Below are positions 17,288 to 26,395 of a stretch of 64,000 nt of DNA, piece by piece; positions within the stretch are counted from its first letter, which is position 1, and every line of letters starts with the position of its first letter. The translations under genes and the position numbers were made by a program. The stretch is from positions 3,976,501 through 4,040,500 of the forward strand of contig NZ_CP015093.1 of NCBI RefSeq assembly GCF_001975705.1, written 5' to 3'. The DNA comes from Salipiger abyssi. Its GTDB lineage: Bacteria > Pseudomonadota > Alphaproteobacteria > Rhodobacterales > Rhodobacteraceae. The notes beneath the pieces were generated by a model that did not search any database, had not been told where the DNA came from, and saw nothing but the letters and a program-made list of their open reading frames with translations.

Positions 17288-17326
17288 GAAACCCGCCTTC
17301 TTCTCGCCCGGCTTTCCCGGGAACGC

Positions 17327-17356
17327 AAAGCGCCGGAGCGGTCGCCCCGGCGCTTT
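17327..17356 (-). terminator. Probable dksA terminator hairpin
   Basis: AAAGCGCCGG and CCGGCGCTTT form a ten-base-pair stem with a ten-base loop in the 121-bp gap between dksA and the monooxygenase gene. On the minus strand the stem ends CGCTTTGCG with only a short T stretch. It could end dksA transcription. Confidence 0.5.
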
Positions 17357-17408
17357 GATCGTGATCTCTCTCCCGAAAACCGCGCCCTGCGCGGCCCCCG
17401 CGCCGGCA

Positions 17409-17831
17409 TCAGTCGTCGCGATGCACCTTTTCGCGGCGTTCGTGGCGCTCCTGCGCTTCGAGGCTCATGGTCGCGATGGGGCGCGCGTCGAGGCGCTTGA
17501 GCGAGATCGGCTCGCCGGTGACCTCGCAATAGCCGTATTCGCCCTCGTCGATGCGGCGCAGCGCCGAGTCGATCTTGGCGACCAGCTTGCGCTGACGATC
17601 GCGCGTGCGCAGCTCGATGGCACGGTCGGTCTCTTCGCTGGCGCGGTCGGTGACGTCGGGAATATTGCGGGTGGCTTCCTGCAGCGCTTCGATGGTGTCG
17701 CGGCTCTCTGCAAGAATGTCGTTTTTCCAGGCAATCAGCTTGCGGCGGAAATATTCGAGCTGGCGCTCGTTCATGAACGGCTCGTCCTCGGCGGGACGGT
17801 AGTCGTCCGGAAGGAAGGTTTCGGGCTTCAT
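17409..17831 (-). CDS. dksA: DksA-type RNA polymerase-binding transcription factor
   Basis: The 140-residue product has a central coiled coil (residues about 25-105, with the tip near DVTDRASEE) followed by the C4-type zinc region YGYCEVTGEPISLKRLDARPIA. DksA binds in the RNA polymerase secondary channel and works with ppGpp to adjust transcription on starvation. Only one of the usual four zinc-ligand cysteines remains, as known for some alphaproteobacterial DksA proteins. The ATG at 17831 has GGGAG five bases upstream, so the open frame further upstream is not used. Confidence 0.93.
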   Translation of the reverse strand: MKPETFLPDDYRPAEDEPFMNERQLEYFRRKLIAWKNDILAESRDTIEALQEATRNIPDVTDRASEETDRAIELRTRDRQRKLVAKIDSALRRIDEGEYGYCEVTGEPISLKRLDARPIATMSLEAQERHERREKVHRDD

Positions 17832-18132
17832 TTCTGCTCCCTCTGAAAAGCCGCGCGGCGGCCTGGTTTGCCCAGCCGCCCGGCAGCACCCCTTGCGAGG
17901 CTGCACTTAGCCGAACCCCCGCAGGTTGTCACTACACAATCAGATGGCAAGCGTACGTTTTTCGGGCGATTTCCCCGCCGCCGGGCGACAAATGCCCAAA
18001 GCGCGGGCAGTGGCTTTGCGGGCCGGAAACAAAGCCGCTTTGCGCCCCGTCACGCACCGTCGCAAGGGGGCCCGCTTGCACAGCGCGGGATGTGTCACTA
18101 TCCCTTTTCAGGCAATCCCAAAGGAGCCCGCA
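17832..18132. other. Intergenic region between dksA and moxR
   Basis: This 301-bp divergent region holds no recognisable gene. On the minus strand GTGACA (17932-17927) and TAAGTG (17910-17905) lie 16 bases apart and could form the dksA promoter, a weak call. The 3' part contains the AAAGGAG ribosome site of the MoxR gene. No strong palindrome was seen. Confidence 0.5.
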
Positions 18133-18975
18133 ATGCGCTTTGACGGCACCGATGATTACGTCGCCACCGACGATCTGACCATGGCGGTGAACGCCGCGAT
18201 CACGCTGGAACGGCCGCTTCTGGTCAAGGGCGAGCCCGGCACCGGCAAGACCGAGCTGGCCCGCCAGGTGGCCGCCGGGCTGGGCCTGCCGATGATCGAA
18301 TGGAACATCAAATCCACCACCAAGGCGCAGCAGGGGCTGTATGAATACGACGCGGTGAGCCGGCTGCGCGACAGCCAGCTCGGCGACGAGCGCGTGCATG
18401 ACGTGTCGAACTATGTCCGCAAGGGCAAGCTCTGGCAGGCCTTCGAGGCGGAGAACAAGGTCGTGCTGCTGATCGACGAGGTCGACAAGGCGGATATCGA
18501 GTTCCCCAACGACCTGCTCCAGGAGCTCGACAAGATGGAGTTCCATGTCTACGAGACCGGCGAGACGGTGAAGGCGCGGGTGCGCCCGATCGTGATCATC
18601 ACCTCCAACAATGAAAAAGAGCTGCCCGACGCCTTCCTGCGCCGCTGTTTCTTTCACTACATCAAGTTCCCCGATCACGAGACGCTGCGCAGCATCGTCG
18701 AGGTGCATCACCCCGGCATCAAGCAGAGCCTGCTCACCGCCGCGCTCACCCAGTTCTACGAGCTGCGCGAGCAGAGCGGGCTGAAGAAGAAACCCTCCAC
18801 CTCGGAGGTGCTGGACTGGCTGAAGCTGCTGCTGGCCGAAGATCTCGATGCCGAGGATCTCAAGCGCGACGGCGCGTCTGCCCTGCCGCGCCTGCACGGG
18901 GCGCTGCTGAAGAACGAGCAGGATGTGCATCTCTTCGAACGGCTGGCCTTCATGGCGCGGCGTCAGGGGCGCTGA
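18133..18975 (+). CDS. MoxR family AAA+ ATPase
   Basis: The 280-residue AAA+ protein has Walker A GEPGTGKTE near residue 37, Walker B VVLLIDEVDKAD and the sensor region IITSNNEKELPDAFLRRC. MoxR ATPases act as chaperones that help insert cofactors or assemble complexes, usually with a von Willebrand factor A protein encoded next to them. No such partner follows here: the next gene is on the other strand. The ATG at 18133 has AAAGGAG eight bases upstream and removes 69 residues of open upstream frame that do not belong to the family. Confidence 0.92.
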   Translation: MRFDGTDDYVATDDLTMAVNAAITLERPLLVKGEPGTGKTELARQVAAGLGLPMIEWNIKSTTKAQQGLYEYDAVSRLRDSQLGDERVHDVSNYVRKGKLWQAFEAENKVVLLIDEVDKADIEFPNDLLQELDKMEFHVYETGETVKARVRPIVIITSNNEKELPDAFLRRCFFHYIKFPDHETLRSIVEVHHPGIKQSLLTAALTQFYELREQSGLKKKPSTSEVLDWLKLLLAEDLDAEDLKRDGASALPRLHGALLKNEQDVHLFERLAFMARRQGR

Positions 18976-18981
18976 GCCGTC

Positions 18982-19587
18982 TCAGCCATTGACCCGTTTC
19001 AGCAGCGCGCGCTGTTGCCGGCGCGAGCCCACCTGCGCGGTGAGCACGCTTGTCGGGCGGAAGCGCATCCGCCCGGCTTCGCGCGAAATCTCGTAGCACT
19101 TTCTGCCGCCCGACAGCTTGTGGGCCTGCTGCGCGGCCACAACCACGGTGATGTCGACCGCTTCGCAGCGGTCGAGGCTCATGTCTTCGCCCATCTGATG
19201 GGCGGCGCGCCTCACAATCTTGCGCAGCGACCCGATGTCGATGGCCTCACCGCCACGCAGCGGCCCCTGATTGGTCTTGTCGCGGAAATCGCCGCCGATG
19301 GGGTCGTCGTCTTCCACCCGGTCAGTGACCGTGGCCGAGCGCCGCTCGTCGCCGAAATCCAGTTCGATCAGCACGGCAAGGATATAGGCGACATCAGAGC
19401 CCATATTGGTGACGAGGCAACGCGCATCCTCGCCGTTCTCCGACGCCATGCCGATATGCACCACCGTGCGGTTGGCGCGCCGGAAACTGGTAAAGAAGAG
19501 CTGAAGATAGGCCAGCCAGATCACCAGCATCAGCGCGTTCAGAACGGCGTTCAGTGCCGGTGCCTGCGTTCCGATCCAATCCCACAT
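18982..19587 (-). CDS. Hypothetical membrane-anchored protein
   Basis: The 201-residue product has one N-terminal transmembrane helix (ALNAVLNALMLVIWLAYLQLFF) followed by a soluble region of about 165 residues, with beta-rich segments such as RTVVHIGMASENGEDARCLVTNMGSDVAYILAV and a basic C terminus. I do not recognise the family. The start at 19587 is chosen because it places the helix at the N terminus with a GGGAGAGAG sequence upstream. The gene converges with moxR six bases away. Confidence 0.65.
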   Translation of the reverse strand: MWDWIGTQAPALNAVLNALMLVIWLAYLQLFFTSFRRANRTVVHIGMASENGEDARCLVTNMGSDVAYILAVLIELDFGDERRSATVTDRVEDDDPIGGDFRDKTNQGPLRGGEAIDIGSLRKIVRRAAHQMGEDMSLDRCEAVDITVVVAAQQAHKLSGGRKCYEISREAGRMRFRPTSVLTAQVGSRRQQRALLKRVNG

Positions 19588-19739
19588 CTCGCGCGCTCTC
19601 TCCCGTACCTTGGGCTTATGGGCGACAACGCGGGCAGGCGCCGGGCTGTTCCGATGACACCTGGAATGCCTGGTTTGCCCCGGCACAGCGGGCGCGGGCG
19701 CGATTGACCGCGTATGTCAGGATCGCATCGGGAGGGGGG

Positions 19740-20816
19740 TCATTTCACCGGGAAGACGAAACACCGGTCGCGCCGCACCGTCAGCCACATCGGCGTGCCG
19801 GGCTTCGGCAGGAAGACATTGGGCACCGTCGCCTTCAGCACCTCGCCGTTGAAATCCATCCGGTATTCCACGAGGCTTTCCGAGCCCATGAACCGCGCCC
19901 GCTCCACCACGCCGCGCGCCGGCGTGCCCGCCATGGCGGTGGGATTGGGGCCGCGCCCGGCGCGGTCGAAGTCGATGCCCACATGCTGCGGGCGAAAGAC
20001 GATCTCGACCTCGTCGCCATCGGGCACCCCCGGCGCCAGGAACTGGCCAAAGGGAGTCTCTGTAAGCGCTCCCTGAACTTTCCCACGCAGCACATTGATA
20101 TCGCTGAAAAAGGCGACAGCGGCCTTATCGGCGGGAGCGTTGTAGATATTGTAAGGCGCGCCGCGCTGCACAATGCGCCCGTCGCGCATCAGCGCGATCT
20201 CGTCGGCCATGCGCATCGCCTCTTCGGGCTCATGCGTGACCAGCAGCACCGAGGCGCCTTCCTCTTTCAGAAGCGCCAGCGTCTCGTCGCGGATGCCGTC
20301 GCGCAGCCGATTGTCGAGCCCCGAGAACGGCTCGTCCATCAGCATGATCTTGGGGCGCGGCGCGAGCGCCCGGGCCAGCGCCACGCGCTGCTGCTCGCCG
20401 CCAGACAGCTGGTGCGGATATTCGTCGATGTAATGCGCGAGCCCCACCCGTTCGAGCAGCTCCTGAGCGCGGGCGCGTTTTTCCGCCTTCGGCCCCTTCA
20501 GCCCGAAGGCCACGTTCTCGCCCACCGAAAGATGCGGGAAGAGCGCGAAATCCTGGAACATCAGCCCGATCTGGCGCCGCTCCGGCGGCACGCGGAACAC
20601 CGTGTCGCAGATCAGGTTGCCATCCACATGGATGGTGCCCTCGTCCTGCATGTCCACCCCGGCGATCATCCGCAGCGTCGTCGACTTGCCGCAGCCCGAC
20701 GGCCCCAGCAGGCAGGTGACATGGCCGGGCTGGATCGTCAGCGAAACGTGATCGACCACGCTGCGCCCTTCGAAGCGGCGCACGAGATCGCGAATTTCCA
20801 GCCGTGGTGTCTGCAA
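19740..20816 (-). CDS. ABC transporter ATP-binding protein, iron(III)/FbpC type
   Basis: The 358-residue protein has one nucleotide-binding domain (Walker A GPSGCGKST, signature LSGGEQQRVALARA, Walker B IMLMDEPFSGLD, switch VTHEPEEA) and a C-terminal TOBE-type regulatory domain of about 120 residues. This layout is typical of FbpC, PotA and CysA-type importers, and LMFQDFALFPHLSVGENVAFGL is FbpC-like. No permease or binding-protein gene is beside it, so it is an orphan that must work with components encoded elsewhere. Confidence 0.88.
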   Translation of the reverse strand: MQTPRLEIRDLVRRFEGRSVVDHVSLTIQPGHVTCLLGPSGCGKSTTLRMIAGVDMQDEGTIHVDGNLICDTVFRVPPERRQIGLMFQDFALFPHLSVGENVAFGLKGPKAEKRARAQELLERVGLAHYIDEYPHQLSGGEQQRVALARALAPRPKIMLMDEPFSGLDNRLRDGIRDETLALLKEEGASVLLVTHEPEEAMRMADEIALMRDGRIVQRGAPYNIYNAPADKAAVAFFSDINVLRGKVQGALTETPFGQFLAPGVPDGDEVEIVFRPQHVGIDFDRAGRGPNPTAMAGTPARGVVERARFMGSESLVEYRMDFNGEVLKATVPNVFLPKPGTPMWLTVRRDRCFVFPVK

Positions 20817-20924
20817 GCGGAGCTGCCCTCTGCGCTTTCCGATTAAAAATATCGGATTATCGCAAGCGGATTACCAGCCCCCATGCCGCCCCGCAACCCT
20901 GCGGCGACGGGGCTGGCACAGGGC

Positions 20925-22502
20925 TTACAGATCCTGCGGCCCGTGCCAGGCGCGCAGGGGCCCGAGCCGTGGCGACTTCTTGGAGTAATGCCGGTCCATG
21001 CGGCGCAGGATGCGGCTGAGAAACGCCACTGCCTCTGCCGCGTGCGGGCCCTTGTTCAGCATGACACATTCGGCGCGCTGCGCCATCGCCGCATCGGTCG
21101 CCTCGGCGCGGCTGGCGCTGCCGAGCTTGGCCAGCCCCTCGAGCACCTGCGTCGCCCAGACCACCGGCACGCCGGCGGCCTCGCAGATCCACAGGATTTC
21201 CTCCTGGATCTCGGCCAGCCGGATCAGCCCGATCTCCACCGCCAGATCGCCGCGCGCAATCATCACCGCCACCGGCCCGGCGCTGCCCGCCTGCACGATC
21301 AGCCGCGGCAGGTTGCGCACCGCGCGCTCGGTCTCAATCTTGAGGATCACTGCTGGGCGGGCCGCACCTTCGGGCAGCCGCGCATCGAGCGCCGCATGCA
21401 GGGCGCGGATATCCTCGGGCGTCTGAACGAAGGAAAAGCCGATGGCATCCGCCAGCGTCACCACCGTGTCGAGCGCCGCCAGATCGGCCTCGGCCAGCGC
21501 CGGGATGTCGATATCGATCCCCGGCAGGTTCACGCCCTTCTCGGGCGCCAGCCGCGTGCCGGTGTCGGCGGCGGTCTCGACCTCCAGCAGCGCGCCCTCG
21601 CCATCACGCGCCACAACCCGGGCGGAAAGCTTGCCATCGTCGAACCAGAGCCGCGCACCGACAGCGGCGCTGTCGAGCAGCTCGGGGTGGCTGAGGCTGG
21701 CCTCCGGCAGATCGCCCGCCCCGCTCACCGCCCGGACGAGGCGCAGGCGGTCGCCTCTCATCAGCTTCGGCCCGGCGGCGCGCGGGTCGATCCCCGCCTC
21801 TTCCAGCTTTTTCAGGCGCTTCTTCTTTTCGCGCTTGAGGAAGGCCTTGGGCATCCGGATATCCAGCGTGCGCACCTTGGGGCCGGCCAGATCCATCACC
21901 ACCTTCACATCCCGGCCAAGCTGCGCGGCGGCGTCGCGGGCGTATTGCGCCATGCGCGCCCAGGCCTCGGGTGTGTCATGGGCGCAGTTGATCCGCACGC
22001 AGGTGGCGCCGGCGGCGATGAGCGAGGCGACCAGCGCCGGGTCGTCCGCCGCCGCGCTCGGCAGGGTGATCATGATGCGGGTCTCAGGGCCGGCGGGATC
22101 GGCGCCGAAGATCAGGTCGCGGTCGCGCAGCACATGCGCCGTGAGCGCCGCGCCCGGGCGCAGCGCACGATCGGTTGCCGGCGCGTCGCCCGCCAGCGCC
22201 TGAAGCGTCGCGATCACCGAGTCGAGCGTGGCGATCACATGCGCCTCCGCCCGACCCAGCGAGGACAGCCCCAGCGCCGAGAGCGCCGCCTGCGCATCGG
22301 TCAGGTCGCGCTTGCGCAGGGCGAGATATTGCGCGAGGTTCTCGGCGCGGTCTGCGAAGGCAGTGTCGTGCAGCGCCGGCGCCCAGCCCGCGAGCGTGCC
22401 CTCCGCCTCGGCGATGACCGAGGCGCGCAGCTCGGAGAGCCGCCCCTCAAGCTCCGCCGCAAGCGCCGCGGCGCCAATCCCGTTGCCGATGAGATCCTTC
22501 AT
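20925..22502 (-). CDS. Pyruvate kinase-like protein with N-terminal extension and no C-domain
   Basis: The 525-residue product carries a helical N-terminal segment of about 135 residues with no resemblance to pyruvate kinase, then A and B domains of the kinase fold. Key parts are kept: R170, N172 and H175 in RINCAHD, MDLAGPKVRT, WFDDGKL, the catalytic KIET, and MIARGDLAVEI. K209 stands where potassium-dependent enzymes have Glu (GPEIRT), which usually marks potassium-independent enzymes. The ordinary C-terminal regulatory domain is absent. Real kinase activity is plausible but not certain. The ATG at 22502 gives the MKDLIGNG start. Confidence 0.78.
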   Translation of the reverse strand: MKDLIGNGIGAAALAAELEGRLSELRASVIAEAEGTLAGWAPALHDTAFADRAENLAQYLALRKRDLTDAQAALSALGLSSLGRAEAHVIATLDSVIATLQALAGDAPATDRALRPGAALTAHVLRDRDLIFGADPAGPETRIMITLPSAAADDPALVASLIAAGATCVRINCAHDTPEAWARMAQYARDAAAQLGRDVKVVMDLAGPKVRTLDIRMPKAFLKREKKKRLKKLEEAGIDPRAAGPKLMRGDRLRLVRAVSGAGDLPEASLSHPELLDSAAVGARLWFDDGKLSARVVARDGEGALLEVETAADTGTRLAPEKGVNLPGIDIDIPALAEADLAALDTVVTLADAIGFSFVQTPEDIRALHAALDARLPEGAARPAVILKIETERAVRNLPRLIVQAGSAGPVAVMIARGDLAVEIGLIRLAEIQEEILWICEAAGVPVVWATQVLEGLAKLGSASRAEATDAAMAQRAECVMLNKGPHAAEAVAFLSRILRRMDRHYSKKSPRLGPLRAWHGPQDL

Positions 22503-22607
22503 TTTCCGTTTGTCCCGAATGCCTTGACAGGCGCTCAGCATAACGCGGGCGGATGACAGATCTGCGACGTTGCGGCGCTACATATCGCCGCGCTCGGGTC
22601 TGCCCGT

Positions 22608-23156
22608 TCAGGCGCCGGCCTCCAACGCCTTGCCCAGACGCGGCAGGCGGGCCTTTTTCAGCAGGCGGCGCATGGTCCAGTCCTCGCCCGAAAGCCGCCG
22701 CGCCTCGTCCAGCACCGCCTCGCAGGCCTCGCGCACCAGCCCCGGCTGCGCCTCGTAGAGCCCGCGCAGGAAGCCGTCGGCATCGACCCGCGACAGGCCC
22801 TCCTCGGCAAGGATGCCGCGCGGGAAATCCTTGGCGTTCTCGGTGATGATGACATCGGCACTGCCGGCGATGGCGGCGGCCAGAACGTGCAGATCCGCCG
22901 GATCGGGCAGCCAGAGCCGCGCCTCCAGCGAGGGTTTCCAGCTCACCTCGGCGGCCGGCCATTTGGCGCGCACCTGCGCGATCTCGCCGCGCGCCTGCAC
23001 CTCGCCCATGGGGCCGAGCTTGCGCGCCGCCCGTGCCCATTCCTCAAGGATGCGCTCCGACCAGAGCGGGGTATAGGCCCCCGCAGCCGCCACGCCCAGC
23101 AGCACCTCGCGCATCACCGTGGGGTAGAGCACGCAGGTGTCGAGCAGCACCTTCAC
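22608..23156 (-). CDS. PIN domain protein
   Basis: The 182-residue product has a PIN-type nuclease fold: DTCVLYP at the N terminus, a central glutamate (ERILEEW), ADLHVLAAAIAGSADVIITENAKDFP with the later acidic residues, and a helical C-terminal extension. It resembles the PF13470 group rather than VapC toxins of about 130 residues. Its ATG overlaps the stop of the rlmI-like gene as ATGA, so it is translated with that methyltransferase. No antitoxin-like small gene is adjacent. Confidence 0.82.
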   Translation of the reverse strand: MKVLLDTCVLYPTVMREVLLGVAAAGAYTPLWSERILEEWARAARKLGPMGEVQARGEIAQVRAKWPAAEVSWKPSLEARLWLPDPADLHVLAAAIAGSADVIITENAKDFPRGILAEEGLSRVDADGFLRGLYEAQPGLVREACEAVLDEARRLSGEDWTMRRLLKKARLPRLGKALEAGA

Positions 23157-24346
23157 AGCCGGAAGACCAGCGCCTTGAGATAGCCCGACTCCGCCAGTTG
23201 CGGCAGCAGCGGGTGGTCGGGACCGGCAAAGCCGATGTGGAGGAGCTGCGCGCGACGCCCGGCGCGACCGATGCCACGCAGGCAGGCGCCGGTGAAGCTC
23301 GACAGATCGGCGGCATGCGAGCAGGAGCAGAGCACCAGATAGCCGCCCTCCTCGACCAGCGGCGCCGAGAGCCGCGCCACCCGCTCATAAGCGCGCAGCC
23401 CGGCATCGAGCGCCGGTTTCGACGGCGCAAAGGCCGGCGGGTCGCAGATCACCAGACCGAAGCGCGCGCCCTCATCGCCGAGATCGGTCAGCATGTCGAA
23501 GGCGTCGCCCTGACGGGTGCTGAACCGCGCGCCGGCGCCCATGCGCTGCGCGCCCTCTTCGGCCAGCGCCAGCGCGGGCGCCGAGCCGTCCACCGCCAGC
23601 GCCGAAGCGGCACCGCCGGCCAGCGCGGCCAGGGCAAAGCCGCCCACATGGGAAAACACATCCAGCACCGCCTGCCCCCCGGCCAGCCGCGCGGCAAAGG
23701 CGTGGTTCGGGCGCTGGTCGTAGAAGAGCCCGGTCTTCTGCCCGCCGGTCAGATCGGCCATGTAGGTGGCGCCGTTCATCTCCACCGGAAGCGGCGCGTC
23801 CGGCGCCTGGCCCAGCAGCACCGCATTGGTGTCATCCAGCCCTTCGAGCTGGCGCCCGCGCGAGCCGGCGTTCTTGAGGATATTGCGCACGCCGGTGACC
23901 TCGGCCAGCGCCTCGGCGAGCGGGGTCAGCAGCATCTCGGCCCAGGCGGCATTGGGCTGGATCACGGCGGTGTCGCCAAAGCGGTCGATGATCACCCCGG
24001 GCAGCCCGTCGGCCTCGGCGTGGACCAGCCGGTAATAGGGCGTCGGATAGAGCCGCTCGCGCAGCGCCAGCGCCCGCACCAGCCGCGCTGTCAGCCAGTC
24101 GCGGTCGATGCCGGTTTTCACGTCGCGGTCGAGCATGCGCGCGGCGATCTTCGAGGCCGGGGTCACCCCCACCAGCCCGACCGGCATGCGGGCGGAATCC
24201 TCCAGCACCGCGACGGTGCCGGGGGCCAGCGCCTTGGTGCGGCGGTCGAGCACCATCTCGTTGGCATAGATCCAGGGAAAGCCGCGGCGGATGGCGCGGA
24301 CATTGGCTTTGGGCGTCAGGCGGACGACTGGCAATTCGGCTGTCAT
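23153..24346 (-). CDS. rlmI: SAM-dependent rRNA cytosine-C5 methyltransferase, RlmI type
   Basis: The 397-residue product has an N-terminal PUA-like RNA-binding domain (RGFPWIYANEM), an EEHEAD-like middle domain (YRLVHAEADGLPGVIIDRFG) and a C-terminal Rossmann methyltransferase domain with the SAM loop VLDVFSHVGGFALAAL, the DPPAF motif and a catalytic cysteine in LCSCSH. E. coli RlmI methylates C1962 of 23S rRNA, and the same role is likely here. It forms a two-gene unit with the PIN protein. Confidence 0.9.
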   Translation of the reverse strand: MTAELPVVRLTPKANVRAIRRGFPWIYANEMVLDRRTKALAPGTVAVLEDSARMPVGLVGVTPASKIAARMLDRDVKTGIDRDWLTARLVRALALRERLYPTPYYRLVHAEADGLPGVIIDRFGDTAVIQPNAAWAEMLLTPLAEALAEVTGVRNILKNAGSRGRQLEGLDDTNAVLLGQAPDAPLPVEMNGATYMADLTGGQKTGLFYDQRPNHAFAARLAGGQAVLDVFSHVGGFALAALAGGAASALAVDGSAPALALAEEGAQRMGAGARFSTRQGDAFDMLTDLGDEGARFGLVICDPPAFAPSKPALDAGLRAYERVARLSAPLVEEGGYLVLCSCSHAADLSSFTGACLRGIGRAGRRAQLLHIGFAGPDHPLLPQLAESGYLKALVFRL

Positions 24347-24508
24347 GATGCTCCCATAGCGCGGCGCCCGGAGCGAGAAAAGTACGGAAATGAGTCAGCT
24401 TGTGCGCGCTACCGCGACGTCCGCGATTGCCCGGAAACAGGGCAGATCCCCCGCGCCCGGCCCGCCGGCCGCCGTCACGATCCGTCCGTGCACGGCTTAA
24501 CGCTTTAC

Positions 24509-24522
24509 TGATAGCGCTAACC
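24509..24522 (+). promoter_or_regulatory. LacI-type operator candidate upstream of edd
   Basis: TGATAGCGCTAACC has the TAGCGCTA centre typical of LacI-family sites (consensus-like TGATAGCGCTATCA) with one good and one weak half. It lies 68 bases before the edd ATG, just after TTAACGCTTTAC. It predicts control of edd by a sugar- or gluconate-responsive LacI-type repressor that is not encoded in this window. Confidence 0.55.
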
Positions 24523-24589
24523 GATTTACATGCTGGGGCAAGCGATGCCCCGCCGCGCAAGCGGGGCGGCCAGAGAAAGGACCCCCGCC

Positions 24590-26395
24590 ATGCCCCTCGA
24601 CGCCACGATCGCCAAGGTCACAGACGCAATCGAAGCACGCTCGGAGACCCGCCGCGCCACCTATCTCGACCGCATGCGCCGCGCCGCCGACGAAGGCCCG
24701 CGCCGGGCGCATCTGACCTGCGGCAACCAGGCCCATGCCTATGCGGCGATGGGTGTGGACCAGAGCGCCCTGGCCGAGGGGCGCGTGCCCAATCTCGGCA
24801 TCGTCTCGGCCTATAACGACATGCTCTCGGCGCATCAGCCCTTTGAGCGCTTTCCGCAGATCATCCGCGACGCGGCGCGTGATGCCGGCGGCACCGCGCA
24901 GGTGGCCGGCGGCGTGCCCGCCATGTGCGACGGCGTCACCCAGGGCCAGGTCGGCATGGAGCTGTCGCTCTTCTCGCGCGATGTGATCGCGCTGGCGGCG
25001 GGGGTGGCGCTCTCGCATAACACCTTCGACGCGGCGGTCTATCTCGGCGTCTGCGACAAGATCGTGCCGGGGCTGGTGATCGCGGCGGCGACCTTCGGCT
25101 ATATCCCGGGCATCTTCCTGCCCGCCGGCCCGATGACCAGCGGGCTGCCCAATGACGAAAAGGCCAAGGTGCGCCAGCAATACGCCGCCGGCGAGGTCGG
25201 GCGCGACAAGCTCATGGAGGCGGAGATGGCCTCTTATCACGGGCCGGGCACCTGCACCTTCTACGGCACCGCCAATTCCAACCAGATGCTGATGGAGATC
25301 ATGGGGCTGCACTTGCCGGGCGCGTCCTTCGTGAACCCCAACACGCCGCTGCGCGACGCGCTGACCACGGTGGGCGCGACGCGGGCGCTGGAGATCACCC
25401 GGCTCGGCAATGATTACCGCCCGGTCTGCGATATCCTCGACGCCAAGGCATTCGTGAACGGCATCGTCGGGCTGATGGCCACCGGCGGCTCGACCAACCT
25501 CGTGCTACACCTGCCCGCCATGGCGCGCGCCGCGGGGATCGAGCTGACGCTGGAGGATTTCGACGCGATTTCCTCGGTCACGCCGCTGATGGCCAAGGTC
25601 TATCCCAACGGGCTTGCCGACGTGAACCATTTCCACGCCGCCGGCGGGCTGCAATTCCTCATCGGCGAGCTGCTGGACGCAGGCCTGCTGCATGAGGATG
25701 TGAAAACCGTCGCCGGCGACGGGCTGTCGCTCTACACGCAGGAGCCCAAGCTGCGGGACGGCGTGGTGAGCTATGAAGAGGCGCCGAAGGGCAGCCAGAA
25801 CGACAAGATCCTGCGCCCGGCCGGAGAGGCGTTCCAGCCCACCGGCGGGCTCAAGCAGCTTTACGGCAATCTCGGCCATGGCATGATGAAGATCTCCGCC
25901 GTGGCGCCCGAGCGCCATGTGATCGAGGCGAAGGCGCGGATTTTCCACGATCAGGCGGAGGTGAAGGAGGCCTTCAAGGCGGGCGAGTTCACCGAGGACA
26001 CGATTGTGGTGGTGCGCTTTCAGGGGCCGAAATCCAACGGCATGCCCGAGCTGCACTCGCTGACGCCGACGCTGGCGGTGTTGCAGGATCGCGGGCTCAA
26101 GGTGGCGCTGGTCACCGACGGGCGCATGTCGGGCGCGTCGGGCAAGGTGCCCTCGGCGATCCATATCTGCCCCGAGGCCGCCGATGGCGGGCCGCTGGCC
26201 AGGCTGCGCGACGGCGATCTGGTACGGGTCGACGCGGTTGCGGGCACGCTGAGCTGTCTGGAAGAGGGCTTCGAGGCGCGCGAACCGGTCAAGGCGGATC
26301 TCACGGGCAACGGTCACGGCGTGGGGCGCGAGCTGTTCGAGGCGTTCCGGCAGAATGTGGGGCTGGCGTCGAACGGGGCAGCGGTGGTGGTCTAA
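24590..26395 (+). CDS. edd: 6-phosphogluconate dehydratase
   Basis: This enzyme of the Entner-Doudoroff pathway converts 6-phosphogluconate to KDPG and carries a [4Fe-4S] cluster. The 601-residue product has the Edd/IlvD-family segments [34 protein letters not shown] with one cluster cysteine, [23 protein letters not shown] and [17 protein letters not shown]. These follow Edd more closely than dihydroxy-acid dehydratase. The ATG at 24590 has GAAAGGA upstream. The usual partner eda does not follow; the next gene is a convergent TRAP gene. Confidence 0.95.
   Translation: MPLDATIAKVTDAIEARSETRRATYLDRMRRAADEGPRRAHLTCGNQAHAYAAMGVDQSALAEGRVPNLGIVSAYNDMLSAHQPFERFPQIIRDAARDAGGTAQVAGGVPAMCDGVTQGQVGMELSLFSRDVIALAAGVALSHNTFDAAVYLGVCDKIVPGLVIAAATFGYIPGIFLPAGPMTSGLPNDEKAKVRQQYAAGEVGRDKLMEAEMASYHGPGTCTFYGTANSNQMLMEIMGLHLPGASFVNPNTPLRDALTTVGATRALEITRLGNDYRPVCDILDAKAFVNGIVGLMATGGSTNLVLHLPAMARAAGIELTLEDFDAISSVTPLMAKVYPNGLADVNHFHAAGGLQFLIGELLDAGLLHEDVKTVAGDGLSLYTQEPKLRDGVVSYEEAPKGSQNDKILRPAGEAFQPTGGLKQLYGNLGHGMMKISAVAPERHVIEAKARIFHDQAEVKEAFKAGEFTEDTIVVVRFQGPKSNGMPELHSLTPTLAVLQDRGLKVALVTDGRMSGASGKVPSAIHICPEAADGGPLARLRDGDLVRVDAVAGTLSCLEEGFEAREPVKADLTGNGHGVGRELFEAFRQNVGLASNGAAVVV

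Noticed and set aside
17409..17831. DksA as a broken gene because only one zinc cysteine remains.
   Set aside because: The frame is intact and single-cysteine DksA proteins are known in alphaproteobacteria.
20925..22502. Loss of the catalytic lysine in the pyruvate kinase-like protein.
   Set aside because: I first compared the wrong segment (SFVQTPED); the catalytic lysine belongs to KIET, which is present together with its glutamate and the RGDL aspartate.
22608..23156. VapC-type toxin of a toxin-antitoxin pair.
   Set aside because: The protein is longer than VapC, and the overlapping partner is an rRNA methyltransferase, not an antitoxin.
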